DNA of 64,000 nt from BP-133 sp040756995 (GCA_040756995.1 JBFLYK010000026.1:29169-93168); one strand, 5' to 3'. Positions 15,505 to 23,309 are shown, counted from the stretch's first letter. A program made the numbers and translations. Notes: generated by a model from the sequence alone, not told the origin.

Positions 15505-16979
15505 ACGGCGCGGAGCTGACGGACCGGACGGCCGCCGAGCTGGCGACGCTGGTGCGCTCCGGCGAGGTGTCGGCAGCGGAGGTGACCGACGCCCACCTGG
15601 CCCGGATCGAGGCGCTGGACGGGGAGGTGCGGTCGTTCCTCTGCGTCGGGGCGGAGTCGGCGCGGGCGGCCGCCGCGGCGGTCGACGCCGCCCGGGCCCG
15701 GGGTGACGAGCTCGGCCCGCTGGCCGGTGTGCCGCTGGCGGTGAAGGACATGTTCTGCACCACCGATCTGCCGACTACCGCCGCGTCGCGGATCCTGGAG
15801 GGATGGCGGCCGCCGTACGACTCCACCGTCGTGGCCCGGCTGCGGGCGGCGGGAGCGGTCGTGATCGGCAAGACGAACCTCGACGAGTTCGCCATGGGCA
15901 GCTCCAACGAGAACTCGGGGTTCTTTCCCACCGCCAACCCCTGGGCCCTCGGGCGGGTGCCGGGCGGGTCGTCGGGTGGGAGCGCGGCGGCGGTGGCGGC
16001 CCGTTTCGCCCCCCTGGCACTGGGCACCGACACCGGCGGGTCGATCCGCCAGCCGGCGGCGCTGTGCGGCGTCGTCGGGATGCGCCCGACGTACGGGCGG
16101 GTGTCGCGCTACGGGATCATCGCCTACGCCTCGAGCCTCGACCAGGCCGGGCCGTTCGCCACCACCGTGGCCGACACGGCCCTGCTGCTGGAGGCGATGT
16201 GGGGCCACGACCCGCTGGATTCCACATCGATTCCCTCGGCCCCGGAGCCGGCGCTGGCCCGCTTGGAGGACGGGGTGGCGGGCCTGCGGGTCGGCGTGGT
16301 CCAGGAGCTGACCGACGTGGAGGGGATCCAGCCCGACGTGCGGGCGGCGGTGGACTCGGCCCGCAACCTCTTCGAGAAGGCCGGTGCGGCGGTGGACACC
16401 GTCTCGGTGCCGAGCGTGGAGTACGGGCTGTCGGCCTACTACATCATCGCCCCCGCCGAGGCCTCGTCGAACCTGGCCCGCTACGACGGTGTGCGCTACG
16501 GGCTGCGGGCCGAAGCGCCCGAGGTGGCGGCCATGAACGCCCTCACCCGGGAGAAGGGATTCGGAGCCGAGGTGAAGCGGCGCATCATGCTCGGCACCTA
16601 TGCGCTGTCGGCCGGCTACTACGACGCCTACTACGGCCAGGCGCAGCGGGTGCGGACGCTGATCATCCGGGACTTCGCCCGGGCCTACGAAGACTTCGAC
16701 GTGCTGCTGGCGCCGACGTCGCCGACGACGGCCTTCGAGCTCGGGGCGAAGACCTCCGATCCGCTGGCCATGTACCTGTCCGACGTGTGCACGATCCCCA
16801 CCAACCTGACCGGCGCCTGCGCCATCTCCGTTCCGGCGGGGTTGGACGGGGCGGGTCTGCCGATCGGCGTGCAGGTGCTGGCGCCGGCGCTCGGCGAAGC
16901 CGTGCTGCTGCGGGCCGCCCGGGCCCTGGAGGCGGGATTCGCGTTCACCGCCCGTCCGACGTTGGGGGAGGCCGCATGA
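15501..16979 (+). CDS. gatA: Asp-tRNA(Asn)/Glu-tRNA(Gln) amidotransferase subunit A
   Basis: A 492-residue amidase-signature enzyme that releases ammonia from glutamine. The Ser-cisSer-Lys triad is visible as Lys in GVPLAVKDMF, cis-Ser in GGSSGGS and nucleophile Ser in GTDTGGSIRQPA. It starts at GTG 15501, overlapping gatC, with GGAGGA upstream. The stop overlaps the gatB ATG (ATGA). Length and motif order are normal. Confidence 0.96.
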   Translation: MNGAELTDRTAAELATLVRSGEVSAAEVTDAHLARIEALDGEVRSFLCVGAESARAAAAAVDAARARGDELGPLAGVPLAVKDMFCTTDLPTTAASRILEGWRPPYDSTVVARLRAAGAVVIGKTNLDEFAMGSSNENSGFFPTANPWALGRVPGGSSGGSAAAVAARFAPLALGTDTGGSIRQPAALCGVVGMRPTYGRVSRYGIIAYASSLDQAGPFATTVADTALLLEAMWGHDPLDSTSIPSAPEPALARLEDGVAGLRVGVVQELTDVEGIQPDVRAAVDSARNLFEKAGAAVDTVSVPSVEYGLSAYYIIAPAEASSNLARYDGVRYGLRAEAPEVAAMNALTREKGFGAEVKRRIMLGTYALSAGYYDAYYGQAQRVRTLIIRDFARAYEDFDVLLAPTSPTTAFELGAKTSDPLAMYLSDVCTIPTNLTGACAISVPAGLDGAGLPIGVQVLAPALGEAVLLRAARALEAGFAFTARPTLGEAA

Positions 16980-18451
16980 GTACGACGGATTGGGAGACGG
17001 TGATCGGCCTCGAGGTCCACTGCGAGCTGGCCACCGAGACGAAGCTCTTCTGCAGCTGCCCCAACGATTTCGGGGCCGAGCCCAACACCTATGTCTGCCC
17101 GGTGTGCCTCGGGCTGCCGGGTTCGCTGCCGGTGCTCAACCAGCGGGCGGTGGAGTTCGCCCTCCGGGTGGGGGAGGCGCTCCACTGCGAGGTGGCGGAA
17201 GCGTCGATCTTCCACCGGAAGAACTACTTCTATCCCGACATGCCGAAGAATTACCAGATCAGCCAGTACGACGAGCCCGTCTGCGGCAACGGCTGGCTGA
17301 TGGTCGGCGACCGGCGGGTCGGGATCGAACGGGCCCATCTCGAGGAGGACACCGGCAAGACGTCGCATGTCGGTGGGGGAGGCGGGCGCATCCACGGCGC
17401 CGACCACAGCCTGGTCGACTACAACCGGGCCGGGGTGCCGCTGCTGGAGATCGTGAGCAAGCCCGACCTTCGCTCCCCGGAGGAGGCCCGGGCCTACGTC
17501 GCCGAGCTGCGCAGCGTCCTGGAGGCCATCGGCGTCTCCGACGTGAAGATGGAGGAAGGGTCGCTGCGGGTCGACGCCAACATCTCGCTGCGGCCGGCCG
17601 GCTCCGACAAGCTCGGCACCCGCACCGAGATCAAGAACATGAACTCGCTGCGGTCGCTGGTCCGGGCGCTGGAGTACGAGGCTGAGCGGCAGGCGATGGT
17701 GCTGGAGTCCGGCGAGGCGGTCATCCAGGAGACCCGCCACTGGGACGAGGAAGCCGGCCGCACGCACTCCTTGCGCAGCAAGGAGGAGTCGCACGACTAC
17801 CGCTACTTCCCTGAGCCCGATCTGGTGCCGGTGACGCCCTCGGCCGAGTGGCGGGAACAGGTGCGGGCGGCCATGCCGGAGTTGCCGTCGGCCCGCAAGG
17901 CCCGCCTCATGGACGCCTGGGGGATCTCCGACGTCGACGCCGGCGTCCTCGTCGGCACGCCGGGCCTGGCCGACTACGCCGAAGCGGCCGTCGCCGCCGG
18001 GGCCAACGGGTCCGGCCGGGACGTGACCAACTGGGTGACCGGCGACCTGCTGGCCCACCTGAAGGAAACCGGTGCCGCGCCGGCGGAGCTGCCCCTCCCA
18101 CCGGCCGGATTGGCCGAGTTGGTCAAGCTCGTGAGCGACGGCACACTGTCGCGCCCGCTGGCCAAGGAAGTCCTGGCCGCGGCGGTGTCCGGTGCCGGCG
18201 GCGGATCGCCCGCCGCCATCGTGGCCGAGCGGGGCCTGGCCCAGGTGAGCGACGAAGGCGCCCTGGCCGCCGCCGTCCAGGCGGTCCTCGACGCCCACCC
18301 CGCCGAGGTCGACCGTTACCGCACCGGAGAGGACAAGGACCGCAAGAAACTCCGTGGCTTCTTCATGGGCAAGGTGATGGCCGAGATGAAAGGCCGCGGC
18401 AACCCCCAGGTCCTGAACCAGCTTCTGGACAAGGCCCTGGCCGGTTCGTAA
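16976..18451 (+). CDS. gatB: Asp-tRNA(Asn)/Glu-tRNA(Gln) amidotransferase subunit B
   Basis: A 491-residue kinase/tRNA-binding subunit that activates the misacylated carboxylate and accepts ammonia from GatA. The N terminus WETVIGLEVHCELAT, the zinc-site Cys pattern CSCP ... CPVC, the DYNRAGVPLLEIV block and the C-terminal YqeY-like tail (DRKKLRGFFMGKVM) are present. It starts at ATG 16976, overlapping gatA. It ends the operon; no clear intrinsic terminator follows. Confidence 0.96.
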   Translation: MSTTDWETVIGLEVHCELATETKLFCSCPNDFGAEPNTYVCPVCLGLPGSLPVLNQRAVEFALRVGEALHCEVAEASIFHRKNYFYPDMPKNYQISQYDEPVCGNGWLMVGDRRVGIERAHLEEDTGKTSHVGGGGGRIHGADHSLVDYNRAGVPLLEIVSKPDLRSPEEARAYVAELRSVLEAIGVSDVKMEEGSLRVDANISLRPAGSDKLGTRTEIKNMNSLRSLVRALEYEAERQAMVLESGEAVIQETRHWDEEAGRTHSLRSKEESHDYRYFPEPDLVPVTPSAEWREQVRAAMPELPSARKARLMDAWGISDVDAGVLVGTPGLADYAEAAVAAGANGSGRDVTNWVTGDLLAHLKETGAAPAELPLPPAGLAELVKLVSDGTLSRPLAKEVLAAAVSGAGGGSPAAIVAERGLAQVSDEGALAAAVQAVLDAHPAEVDRYRTGEDKDRKKLRGFFMGKVMAEMKGRGNPQVLNQLLDKALAGS

Positions 18452-18480
18452 GGCCGGCGAGGCCTCGCGGAGCATGCGGG

Positions 18481-18516
18481 TCAGCGAGCGTGCCGGATTC
18501 AGCGAGCGTGCCGGAT
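18481..18516 (+). repeat. Two perfect tandem copies of an 18-bp unit
   Basis: TCAGCGAGCGTGCCGGAT is repeated exactly at 18481-18498 and 18499-18516. The second copy supplies the AT of the next start codon. It looks like a recent slippage duplication in the spacer after gatB. Confidence 0.9.
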
Positions 18517-18916
18517 GAGGCGCCCGGCCTGGGCATCCTCGACGACGGCCCGGCGCTGGCTCGCGGCAGCCGCCGTCGTCCTGCTCTTCCTGGCCGCCAG
18601 AGCGGCGACACGGTCCTTCGGCACCGAAACCGTTCTGTCCGACGGCGCCCGGGCCTACGCCAGTTGCAAGGCGCCGTGGCGTTCCGCCCGGGTCGCCCGG
18701 CCGGCGCAGCGCTTCACCCTGTGGGTCATGACCGGCGGAACCGGCCAGCTCCGCCAGGAAGGCGTCGCCACCCTGGGTGCCCGCTGCCGAACCCAGGCCC
18801 GCCACCGGATGGCCTTCGCCGCCTCCCTCTTCGCCGCCGGCGGACTCTGCACCTGGCTGGCCCTCCCGCCCCGAACCCGCCGCGGCCCCACCCCTTCCCC
18901 GGATCGGCCGACGTAG
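18515..18916 (+). CDS. Small two-helix membrane protein, hypothetical
   Basis: A 133-residue frame with Arg-rich N terminus, a first hydrophobic helix (WLAAAAVVLLFLAARAA), a roughly 60-residue hydrophilic stretch with two Cys, a second helix (MAFAASLFAAGGLCTWLAL) and a Pro/Arg-rich end. The pattern suggests both ends in the cytoplasm and a short external loop. There is no family match I recognise and no strong ribosome binding site; the start codon abuts the 18-bp tandem repeat. It may be a minor real gene or a fortuitous frame. Confidence 0.45.
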   Translation: MRRPAWASSTTARRWLAAAAVVLLFLAARAATRSFGTETVLSDGARAYASCKAPWRSARVARPAQRFTLWVMTGGTGQLRQEGVATLGARCRTQARHRMAFAASLFAAGGLCTWLALPPRTRRGPTPSPDRPT

Positions 18917-19140
18917 GCCTGTCGCTGGGCCTCCCCGCCCAACCGCGCCGCCGTCTCATCTTCCGCCGGCCCGCCGGCCCGCCGGCCCGCCGGCCCGCCG
19001 GCCCGCCGGCCCGCCGACGTAGGCCCGCCGCTGGCCCTCCCCGCAAACCGCCCGCCCTCCTCTCACCTCTCCGGCGTGCTCCGCCGAGGTAGGTCGCTGG
19101 TCCTCCCGGCCCAACCCGCTCGTCGCTTCTCCCATCCTTC
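18908..19140. repeat. Three diverged copies of a roughly 60-bp sequence plus an 8-bp tandem array
   Basis: Copies begin at 18908, 19014 and 19084. Each opens CCGA(C/G)GTAGG and continues with GTCGCTGG-like and CTCCC...CAACCGC-like blocks. Between copies one and two, CGCCGGCC is repeated six times in a row (18964-19011) plus a partial copy. No coding frame is credible in the 270 bp from 18917 to 19185, so this spacer appears to be repeat-derived. Confidence 0.7.
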
Positions 19141-19185
19141 GGCGGCGCCGCCGACGTCGGCGGGTCGGGCGTGCGACGATGCGGC

Positions 19186-19884
19186 ATGGCGACGTTTGGG
19201 TTGATCCATGGGGCGTGGCACGGGGCCTGGTGCTGGGAGCGGTTGATCCCGGAGCTCGAGCGGCGGGGCCATCGGGCCGTGGCGGTCGACCTGCCGTGCG
19301 ACGACCCGGGCGCCACCACCATGGACAACGCCAAGCTGGTCGCCGACTCGCTGGCCTACGTCGACCGCGACGGCGATGACCTCGTTGTCGTCGGTCATTC
19401 GCTCGGCGGCATCACCGCCGCTGTCGTCCCGTTGTTGCGGCCGGTCCGCAAGGTCGTCCTCCTGGCCGCCCTGGTCCCGCGACCGGGCTGCAGCCTCGCC
19501 GAGGTCATGAGTTCCGAACCCGACACCACCACCGAGGAGTTCGACAGCCTTCCCCGCCACGTCGGACCCGGCGGCGCGGTCACCTGGGACCCCCAGGTGG
19601 CCGGACCGTTCTTCTACCGGGCCTGCGACCCCGAGACCGCCCGCTGGGCCGCCGCCCGGCTCCGGACCCAGGTCTGGACCACCAGCCGCGAGCCCTGCCC
19701 CCTCGAGCAGTGGCCGGACTGCGAGCTCGTCTCGATCGTCTGCACCGAGGACGAGCTCCTCCGGCCCGCCTGGTCCCGCCGCATCGCCCGCGATGTCCTC
19801 GGCATCGAACCGGTCGAGCTGCCCGGCGGCCACTTCCCGATGCTGTCCATCCCCGGCCGGCTGGCCGACACCCTCACGGCGTGA
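19186..19884 (+). CDS. Alpha/beta hydrolase (esterase/salicylate-esterase-like)
   Basis: A 232-residue hydrolase. It opens MATFGLIHGAWHGAWCW, whose HGAWHG oxyanion motif is typical of small plant-type esterases and their bacterial homologues. The nucleophile elbow is GHSLGG, a candidate acid is in CTEDELL and the His is in GGHFPM. It has no signal peptide. ATG 19186 was preferred to the GTG at 19171 because family members begin within a few residues of the HG motif. Substrate unknown; the neighbours give no hint. Confidence 0.82.
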   Translation: MATFGLIHGAWHGAWCWERLIPELERRGHRAVAVDLPCDDPGATTMDNAKLVADSLAYVDRDGDDLVVVGHSLGGITAAVVPLLRPVRKVVLLAALVPRPGCSLAEVMSSEPDTTTEEFDSLPRHVGPGGAVTWDPQVAGPFFYRACDPETARWAAARLRTQVWTTSREPCPLEQWPDCELVSIVCTEDELLRPAWSRRIARDVLGIEPVELPGGHFPMLSIPGRLADTLTA

Positions 19885-19899
19885 CGCCGGCAGCACCGA

Positions 19900-19943
19900 A
19901 ATAGTTGGGCCTGGGAATAGTTGTATATGCAATAACTGTTGTA
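19900..19943 (+). promoter_or_regulatory. AT-rich operator-like cluster upstream of doxX
   Basis: In an otherwise GC-rich region, AATAGTTG occurs at 19900-19907 and 19916-19923, and GTTGTA occurs at 19920-19925 and 19938-19943. TTGTATATGCAA (19921-19932) is a near-palindrome. The spacing of 16-18 bp places half-sites on almost the same helix face. It is likely a binding site for a MarR- or HxlR-type regulator. Confidence 0.45.
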
Positions 19944-19986
19944 GGGCGTGACATCTAGTTCCTGTGAGATCGGGAGGAACTCATTC

Positions 19987-20535
19987 ATGGACAGCGCTCT
20001 TCTCATCCTGCGCATCGCCATCGGGGCGCTGCTTATCGGCCACGGCACGCAGAAGCTGTTCGGCTGGTTCGGCGGCCACGGCCTCGAGGGCACCGGCGGC
20101 TTCTTCCACGGGCTGGGCTTCCGGCCCGGCAAGCAGATGGCCGCCGTCGCCGGCGCCTCCGAGGCGCTCGGAGGCCTTCTCCTGGCGTCCGGCCTGCTCA
20201 CGCCCCTGGCCGGCGCAGCGATCGTGGGCACCATGCTGGTCGCCGCCTCCGTCCACGCCGACAAGGGTCTGTGGGGCGTCAACGGCGGATACGAACTGCC
20301 CCTCGTCTACGCCGTCGTAGGCGCCGCCGTCGCCATCGCCGGCCCTGGCTCGGCATCGCTTGACCGCCTCATCGGCCTCGACGACACCTGGAGCGCCGGA
20401 ATCGGCGTAGCCGCGATCGCGATCGGCCTGCTCTCCGGAGCAACCGTGATCGCTCGGGCCCGCAGGATCCTGACCCGCGAAACCGCGACCGCCACGGCCG
20501 CCGCCACCGCTTCGCAGTCCGCCAGCGCCGCCTGA
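19987..20535 (+). CDS. DoxX family membrane protein
   Basis: A 182-residue protein with four predicted membrane helices (ALLILRIAIGALLIGHGTQK, AAVAGASEALGGLLLASGLL, AAIVGTMLVAASVH and a later AAIAIGLLSGATVIA) and the DoxX hallmark GHGTQKLFGWFGGHG. The family is linked to oxidoreductase complexes and thiol stress, but the activity is mostly undefined. ATG 19987 is chosen because GGGAGGAA sits eight bases upstream; an ATG at 19948 lacks such a site. The Ala/Thr-rich C terminus is extra. The upstream AT-rich repeats suggest inducible expression. Confidence 0.88.
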   Translation: MDSALLILRIAIGALLIGHGTQKLFGWFGGHGLEGTGGFFHGLGFRPGKQMAAVAGASEALGGLLLASGLLTPLAGAAIVGTMLVAASVHADKGLWGVNGGYELPLVYAVVGAAVAIAGPGSASLDRLIGLDDTWSAGIGVAAIAIGLLSGATVIARARRILTRETATATAAATASQSASAA

Positions 20536-20581
20536 CACGCCGGCCCGCGCGCTCCCGACGAGGGACGCCGGTGGCCGGTCC

Positions 20582-20640
20582 GCCCTGCACCAGCACGGTC
20601 CGAGCGAGCTCAAAACGCACGGGCCGCGCTGGTGCAGGGC
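20582..20640. repeat. Perfect 13-bp inverted repeat between convergent doxX and HNH genes
   Basis: GCCCTGCACCAGC (20582-20594) and GCTGGTGCAGGGC (20628-20640) are perfect inverted repeats with a 33-nt spacer. They lie between the ends of two convergent genes and could act as a bidirectional terminator, although no T tract follows on either strand. Confidence 0.65.
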
Positions 20641-20730
20641 AGCATCACTATTCAGTTGTCAAGGTTCGCTCGGGAAGTGGTCCAGCCGCCGCCGCTGACT
20701 GCGGAGCGGGCCAGCGGCCAACGGTGACCT

Positions 20731-22113
20731 CTAGTGCGGCCCAGGCGGCGCAGGGCCGCAGGTTCGTTTCCGGGTCTTTCGCCGCCGGAGGCGGCCGGCC
20801 TTGCGGTCTTGCTCCGTCTTGAGGACGTGGTGGTAGAAGCAGAGCGGTTGCACGTTGCGGAAGGTGGTGATCCCTCCGTCGGCCAGCGGATCAATGTGGT
20901 CCTGCTGGAGATGGAACTGGCGGTCACAGTTCGGCATTGAGCACTTGATGCCGTTGAACACCGGCGGAGGGCCGAGCAGCAGGGCGGTGCGGAGCACGGC
21001 GCTCGTCTTCCGCCCGAAGTGGGCGATGGTCGAGATTTCGGTCCCGTCGTGCAGCACCGCCTTCAGGAAGGCATCTTTGCCGAGCTCCCGGGCGAGTGAT
21101 ACCGGAATGGGCCCGCCGCCGACGAGATGACACTGCTCCCCATCGACCGCATAACCACGCCGGTATGCCTGCAGGTCGCAGACGATCACGAGATCGGCCT
21201 GCTTGGCCTTGCCCTTCCCGCCTGTCTCGACCAGCCGCACAAAGGCATCGGCCGCCAGCGCGCTGCGCCGCTCGGCCGCTGACGCTTGCTCCAACCAGGA
21301 CTGTCTCCCGCCTTCGCCGTAGAGAGACTGTGCTTCGCCGCCGCCGCCGCCATCGCTAGCGCCAGCGCGGTCGCTAGCGCCAGCGCGGTCGCCAGCGCCA
21401 TTGCGAGCGCCAGTGTTGTCGCCATAGCCAGCGGTCGGCGGGAGTGTTGCTTGTCCCTGCTCGGCGCCGGCGCCGTTGGTTTCCCTGCGTGCTTGTTGCC
21501 AGAGGCGGTCCGTCTCGGCGTCGAGACGGTTCATGATCGGGAGGCCGATCTCGGGCGGCAACTCGCCACGGAAACCGATCGTGCCGAGCGCCGTACGCCA
21601 GTGGTGGAACTTCCGAGCCTCGTGCTGCGCGGCATGAAGCTCCTCCGGAGTCACGGTGCGCAGACGCCGATCGCGGGCCTCCTCTTTCAGGGCCCTGAGA
21701 CTCTGCCCGGTCGCGACGCCCAAGAGGTCGACCGCTGAACCCGGGCACGACTTCTCGGTCTTGACGATCTCCTGGGCCTGGACCAGCGACAGTTCACCAG
21801 ACTCCACCGCGGCCTTCGCCTCCGGCAGCTCGTCCAGCGCGGCAACCGTATCGAGCGCCGTCTTGGCCGCCGAAGCCGACGATCCGGCGACCCGCCCCAG
21901 CCAATCGGACGCATCGGCGAACCCGCGCTCTCGATGAGCTCCACATGCCCCAGCCCGCGCCGCTGCCCGAACCCGGGCCGCGGCGCAGACCTTCTCTGCC
22001 GAGGCGAGCGCTTCGACCAGCACTGCGCATTCTTCACCGGAGTACCGATCCGGCTGAAACTCGACGAGGGCGGCCCGAAACTCGTCGACCAACCCCAGCA
22101 GACTCTCGGACAC
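20731..22113 (-). CDS. HNH endonuclease with N-terminal DUF222/13E12-type domain
   Basis: A 460-residue protein starting at GTG 22113 with AAGGAGG (22118-22124 on the complement) four bases upstream. Residues 1-190 are a helical DUF222-like region rich in Ala and Glu. Residues about 215-260 form a Gly/Ala-rich linker encoded by 18-bp tandem units (21355-21390, giving DRAGAS repeats). The C terminus holds an HNH nuclease (CSMPNC ... LQQDHIDPLADGG ... RNVQPLCFYHHVLK). This is a common multicopy actinobacterial family that includes the mycobacterial 13E12 proteins. Its role is unclear; mobility or defence are possible. Confidence 0.85.
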   Translation of the reverse strand: MSESLLGLVDEFRAALVEFQPDRYSGEECAVLVEALASAEKVCAAARVRAAARAGACGAHRERGFADASDWLGRVAGSSASAAKTALDTVAALDELPEAKAAVESGELSLVQAQEIVKTEKSCPGSAVDLLGVATGQSLRALKEEARDRRLRTVTPEELHAAQHEARKFHHWRTALGTIGFRGELPPEIGLPIMNRLDAETDRLWQQARRETNGAGAEQGQATLPPTAGYGDNTGARNGAGDRAGASDRAGASDGGGGGEAQSLYGEGGRQSWLEQASAAERRSALAADAFVRLVETGGKGKAKQADLVIVCDLQAYRRGYAVDGEQCHLVGGGPIPVSLARELGKDAFLKAVLHDGTEISTIAHFGRKTSAVLRTALLLGPPPVFNGIKCSMPNCDRQFHLQQDHIDPLADGGITTFRNVQPLCFYHHVLKTEQDRKAGRLRRRKTRKRTCGPAPPGPH

Positions 22114-22353
22114 GGCACCTCCTTACTCACCCGGCGCGCCCCAGCACGCACACTGCAAAGGGGAGGAGGGCCGTTCTGCCCGGCAACCTCGAGGCATCGC
22201 CATCATATCGAACTAGCGTTCGCTCGTCAAGAAGAAATCCTTTGTACGCAACGATTCCTCGCCCCGCCTCGGATAGCCGAGCCACCAGTGGCGCGCGTGG
22301 AGCTGCGGGCGGGTGGAGGCGGAGGGGCAGGAGGCGGGATCGACCGCCACCAA

Positions 22354-22420
22354 GCCGGGGTCAAGACCGGCCGGAGGCCCGAAGCGCCGGAGGACGGCGA
22401 AGCGGAGTCTTGACGCCGGC
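22354..22420. repeat. Long inverted repeat in the non-coding locus
   Basis: GCCGGgGTCAAGAC (22354-22367) and GTCTTGACgCCGGC (22407-22420) match as an inverted repeat except at one position, with a 39-nt spacer. No gene is credible from 22114 to 22755, and this is the first of several structured elements there. Confidence 0.65.
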
Positions 22421-22456
22421 GGGCGCAACTCGCCGAGGGCGCTGACAATGGAACTC

Positions 22457-22478
22457 GGCGCCGGCTTCGGCCGGCGCC
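22457..22478 (+). other. Perfect 9-bp hairpin with UUCG tetraloop
   Basis: GGCGCCGGC-TTCG-GCCGGCGCC occupies 22457-22478. On the plus strand the loop is the exceptionally stable C(UUCG)G type. It is followed by TTGAG, not a T tract, so it is either a weak terminator or part of a structured RNA. Confidence 0.7.
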
Positions 22479-22500
22479 TTGAGAGCGAAGGAACGACAGG

Positions 22501-22741
22501 AGAGCGGCGACCTCCACGACCGGGCGATATGGACGGAGCCCAGGAGGGCGAGGGTCGCCGGTTCCGAGTGGGCATATGGCGGCAAGACGAACCAGTAGGG
22601 CGAGGGTCGCCGCCTCCCACTGCGCATATCGAGGGAAGGCCCGCGGGGCGAGGGTCGCCGCCTCCGACTGGGCGATATGAAGGGAAAGCCAGCGGGCCGA
22701 GCGTCGCCTCCTCCGAATGGGCATATGGAGCGGGGCCAGCG
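22501..22741. repeat. Five copies of a roughly 48-bp hairpin-containing repeat
   Basis: Units start near 22501, 22546, 22598, 22646 and 22694 (spacings 45, 52, 48, 48). The best copies read GGGCGAGGGTCGCC, then CCTCCGACTGGGC, then CATATG or GATATG, followed by 12-18 variable bases. GGCGA-GGG-TCGCC is a small hairpin and CATATG is palindromic. The changing spacing breaks any reading frame, so the array is not a coding repeat. It is a REP-like element cluster. Confidence 0.75.
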
Positions 22742-22755
22742 CCGCCGCTGGGCCG

Positions 22756-23067
22756 CTACCTCGGCTCGGCGGCGCGGCCGCCGAACCAGTGGGTGTGGTC
22801 GTCCTTCCGAGCGGCGTGGTCGGAGGTGCAGCTGTCGGAATTGTGGGCGTGGCACAGGTGATTGTGGTGAAGGGCGGGAACCTCGGCCAGCCGGTACAGG
22901 CCGAAGGCCGCCACCAGGATTCCGAGGCCGGCGAGCAGCCAGTTCCGGCCGGGCTCTGACCGGTAGGTTCGACTTGCCGCCATGAACAGCACGACGGCAA
23001 CGAGCAGCACGAGCAACGAGGTCACGAACTGTCGGGTGATGAGATCATGGAAGTGGTAGGCCAGCAT
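22756..23067 (-). CDS. Small membrane protein with His/Cys-rich tail
   Basis: A 103-residue protein from ATG 23067 with AGGAG ten bases upstream. Two helices (about 15-31 and 43-60) place both ends on the same side. The last 40 residues hold eight or more His and two Cys (ALHHNHLCHAHNSDSC, then DHTHW), a likely metal-binding tail. No family is recognised. Metal sensing, metal delivery or haem binding are possible, without support from neighbours. It is preceded by a 340-bp spacer holding the large palindrome at 23251. Confidence 0.65.
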   Translation of the reverse strand: MLAYHFHDLITRQFVTSLLVLLVAVVLFMAASRTYRSEPGRNWLLAGLGILVAAFGLYRLAEVPALHHNHLCHAHNSDSCTSDHAARKDDHTHWFGGRAAEPR

Positions 23068-23250
23068 CGGGCTCGCTCCTGGTAAACGGAAACGATCCCA
23101 GGGTTCTCAGCCGGCAGTGTTCACGCCTGCCGCCACCACCAAATCTCCGCACGTCTCGACCGGATCTTCAAACGTCTGACGGCTCTATTGACTTTCGTGC
23201 AATACCCTGCGCTCGGTATGGCACGTCTTGCGCGTCCCTGGCACAGCAGA

Positions 23251-23309
23251 CGTTTGTGAAGAAACCCGTCTGTGTGACGGTGTCACGGAGACGGGTTTCT
23301 GCACAAACG
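23251..23309. repeat. 59-bp near-perfect palindrome able to form a long hairpin
   Basis: CGTTTGTG (23251-23258) pairs with CACAAACG (23302-23309), GAAACCCGTCT (23261-23271) with AGACGGGTTTC (23289-23299), and GTGAC (23274-23278) with GTCAC (23282-23286). The three helices are separated by symmetric 2-nt mismatches. In all 24 base pairs close on a three-base loop. It sits in a 341-bp gene-free spacer (23068-23408), 100 bp after the stop of the minus-strand lipoprotein gene. It could be a terminator, a binding site or a miniature mobile element. A related inverted segment lies at 23166-23178. Confidence 0.75.

Noticed and set aside
15803..16975. N-terminal extension in frame with gatB
   Set aside because: It lies wholly inside gatA in another frame and is low complexity. 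GatB begins at ATG 16976, which overlaps the gatA stop.
18726..19334. Minus-strand open frame across the 18.9-19.2 kb repeats
   Set aside because: The translation is Arg/Gly-rich repeat sequence and overlaps the start of the plus-strand hydrolase. There is no domain and no ribosome binding site.
22501..22741. Possible CRISPR array
   Set aside because: Repeats are divergent, the spacers are short and similar in composition, only five units exist and no cas genes are nearby.
22227..23000. Repeat-containing open frames on both strands of the 22.2-23.0 kb spacer
   Set aside because: Unit spacings of 45, 52, 48 and 48 shift the frame between copies, and no start site or conserved domain is visible.
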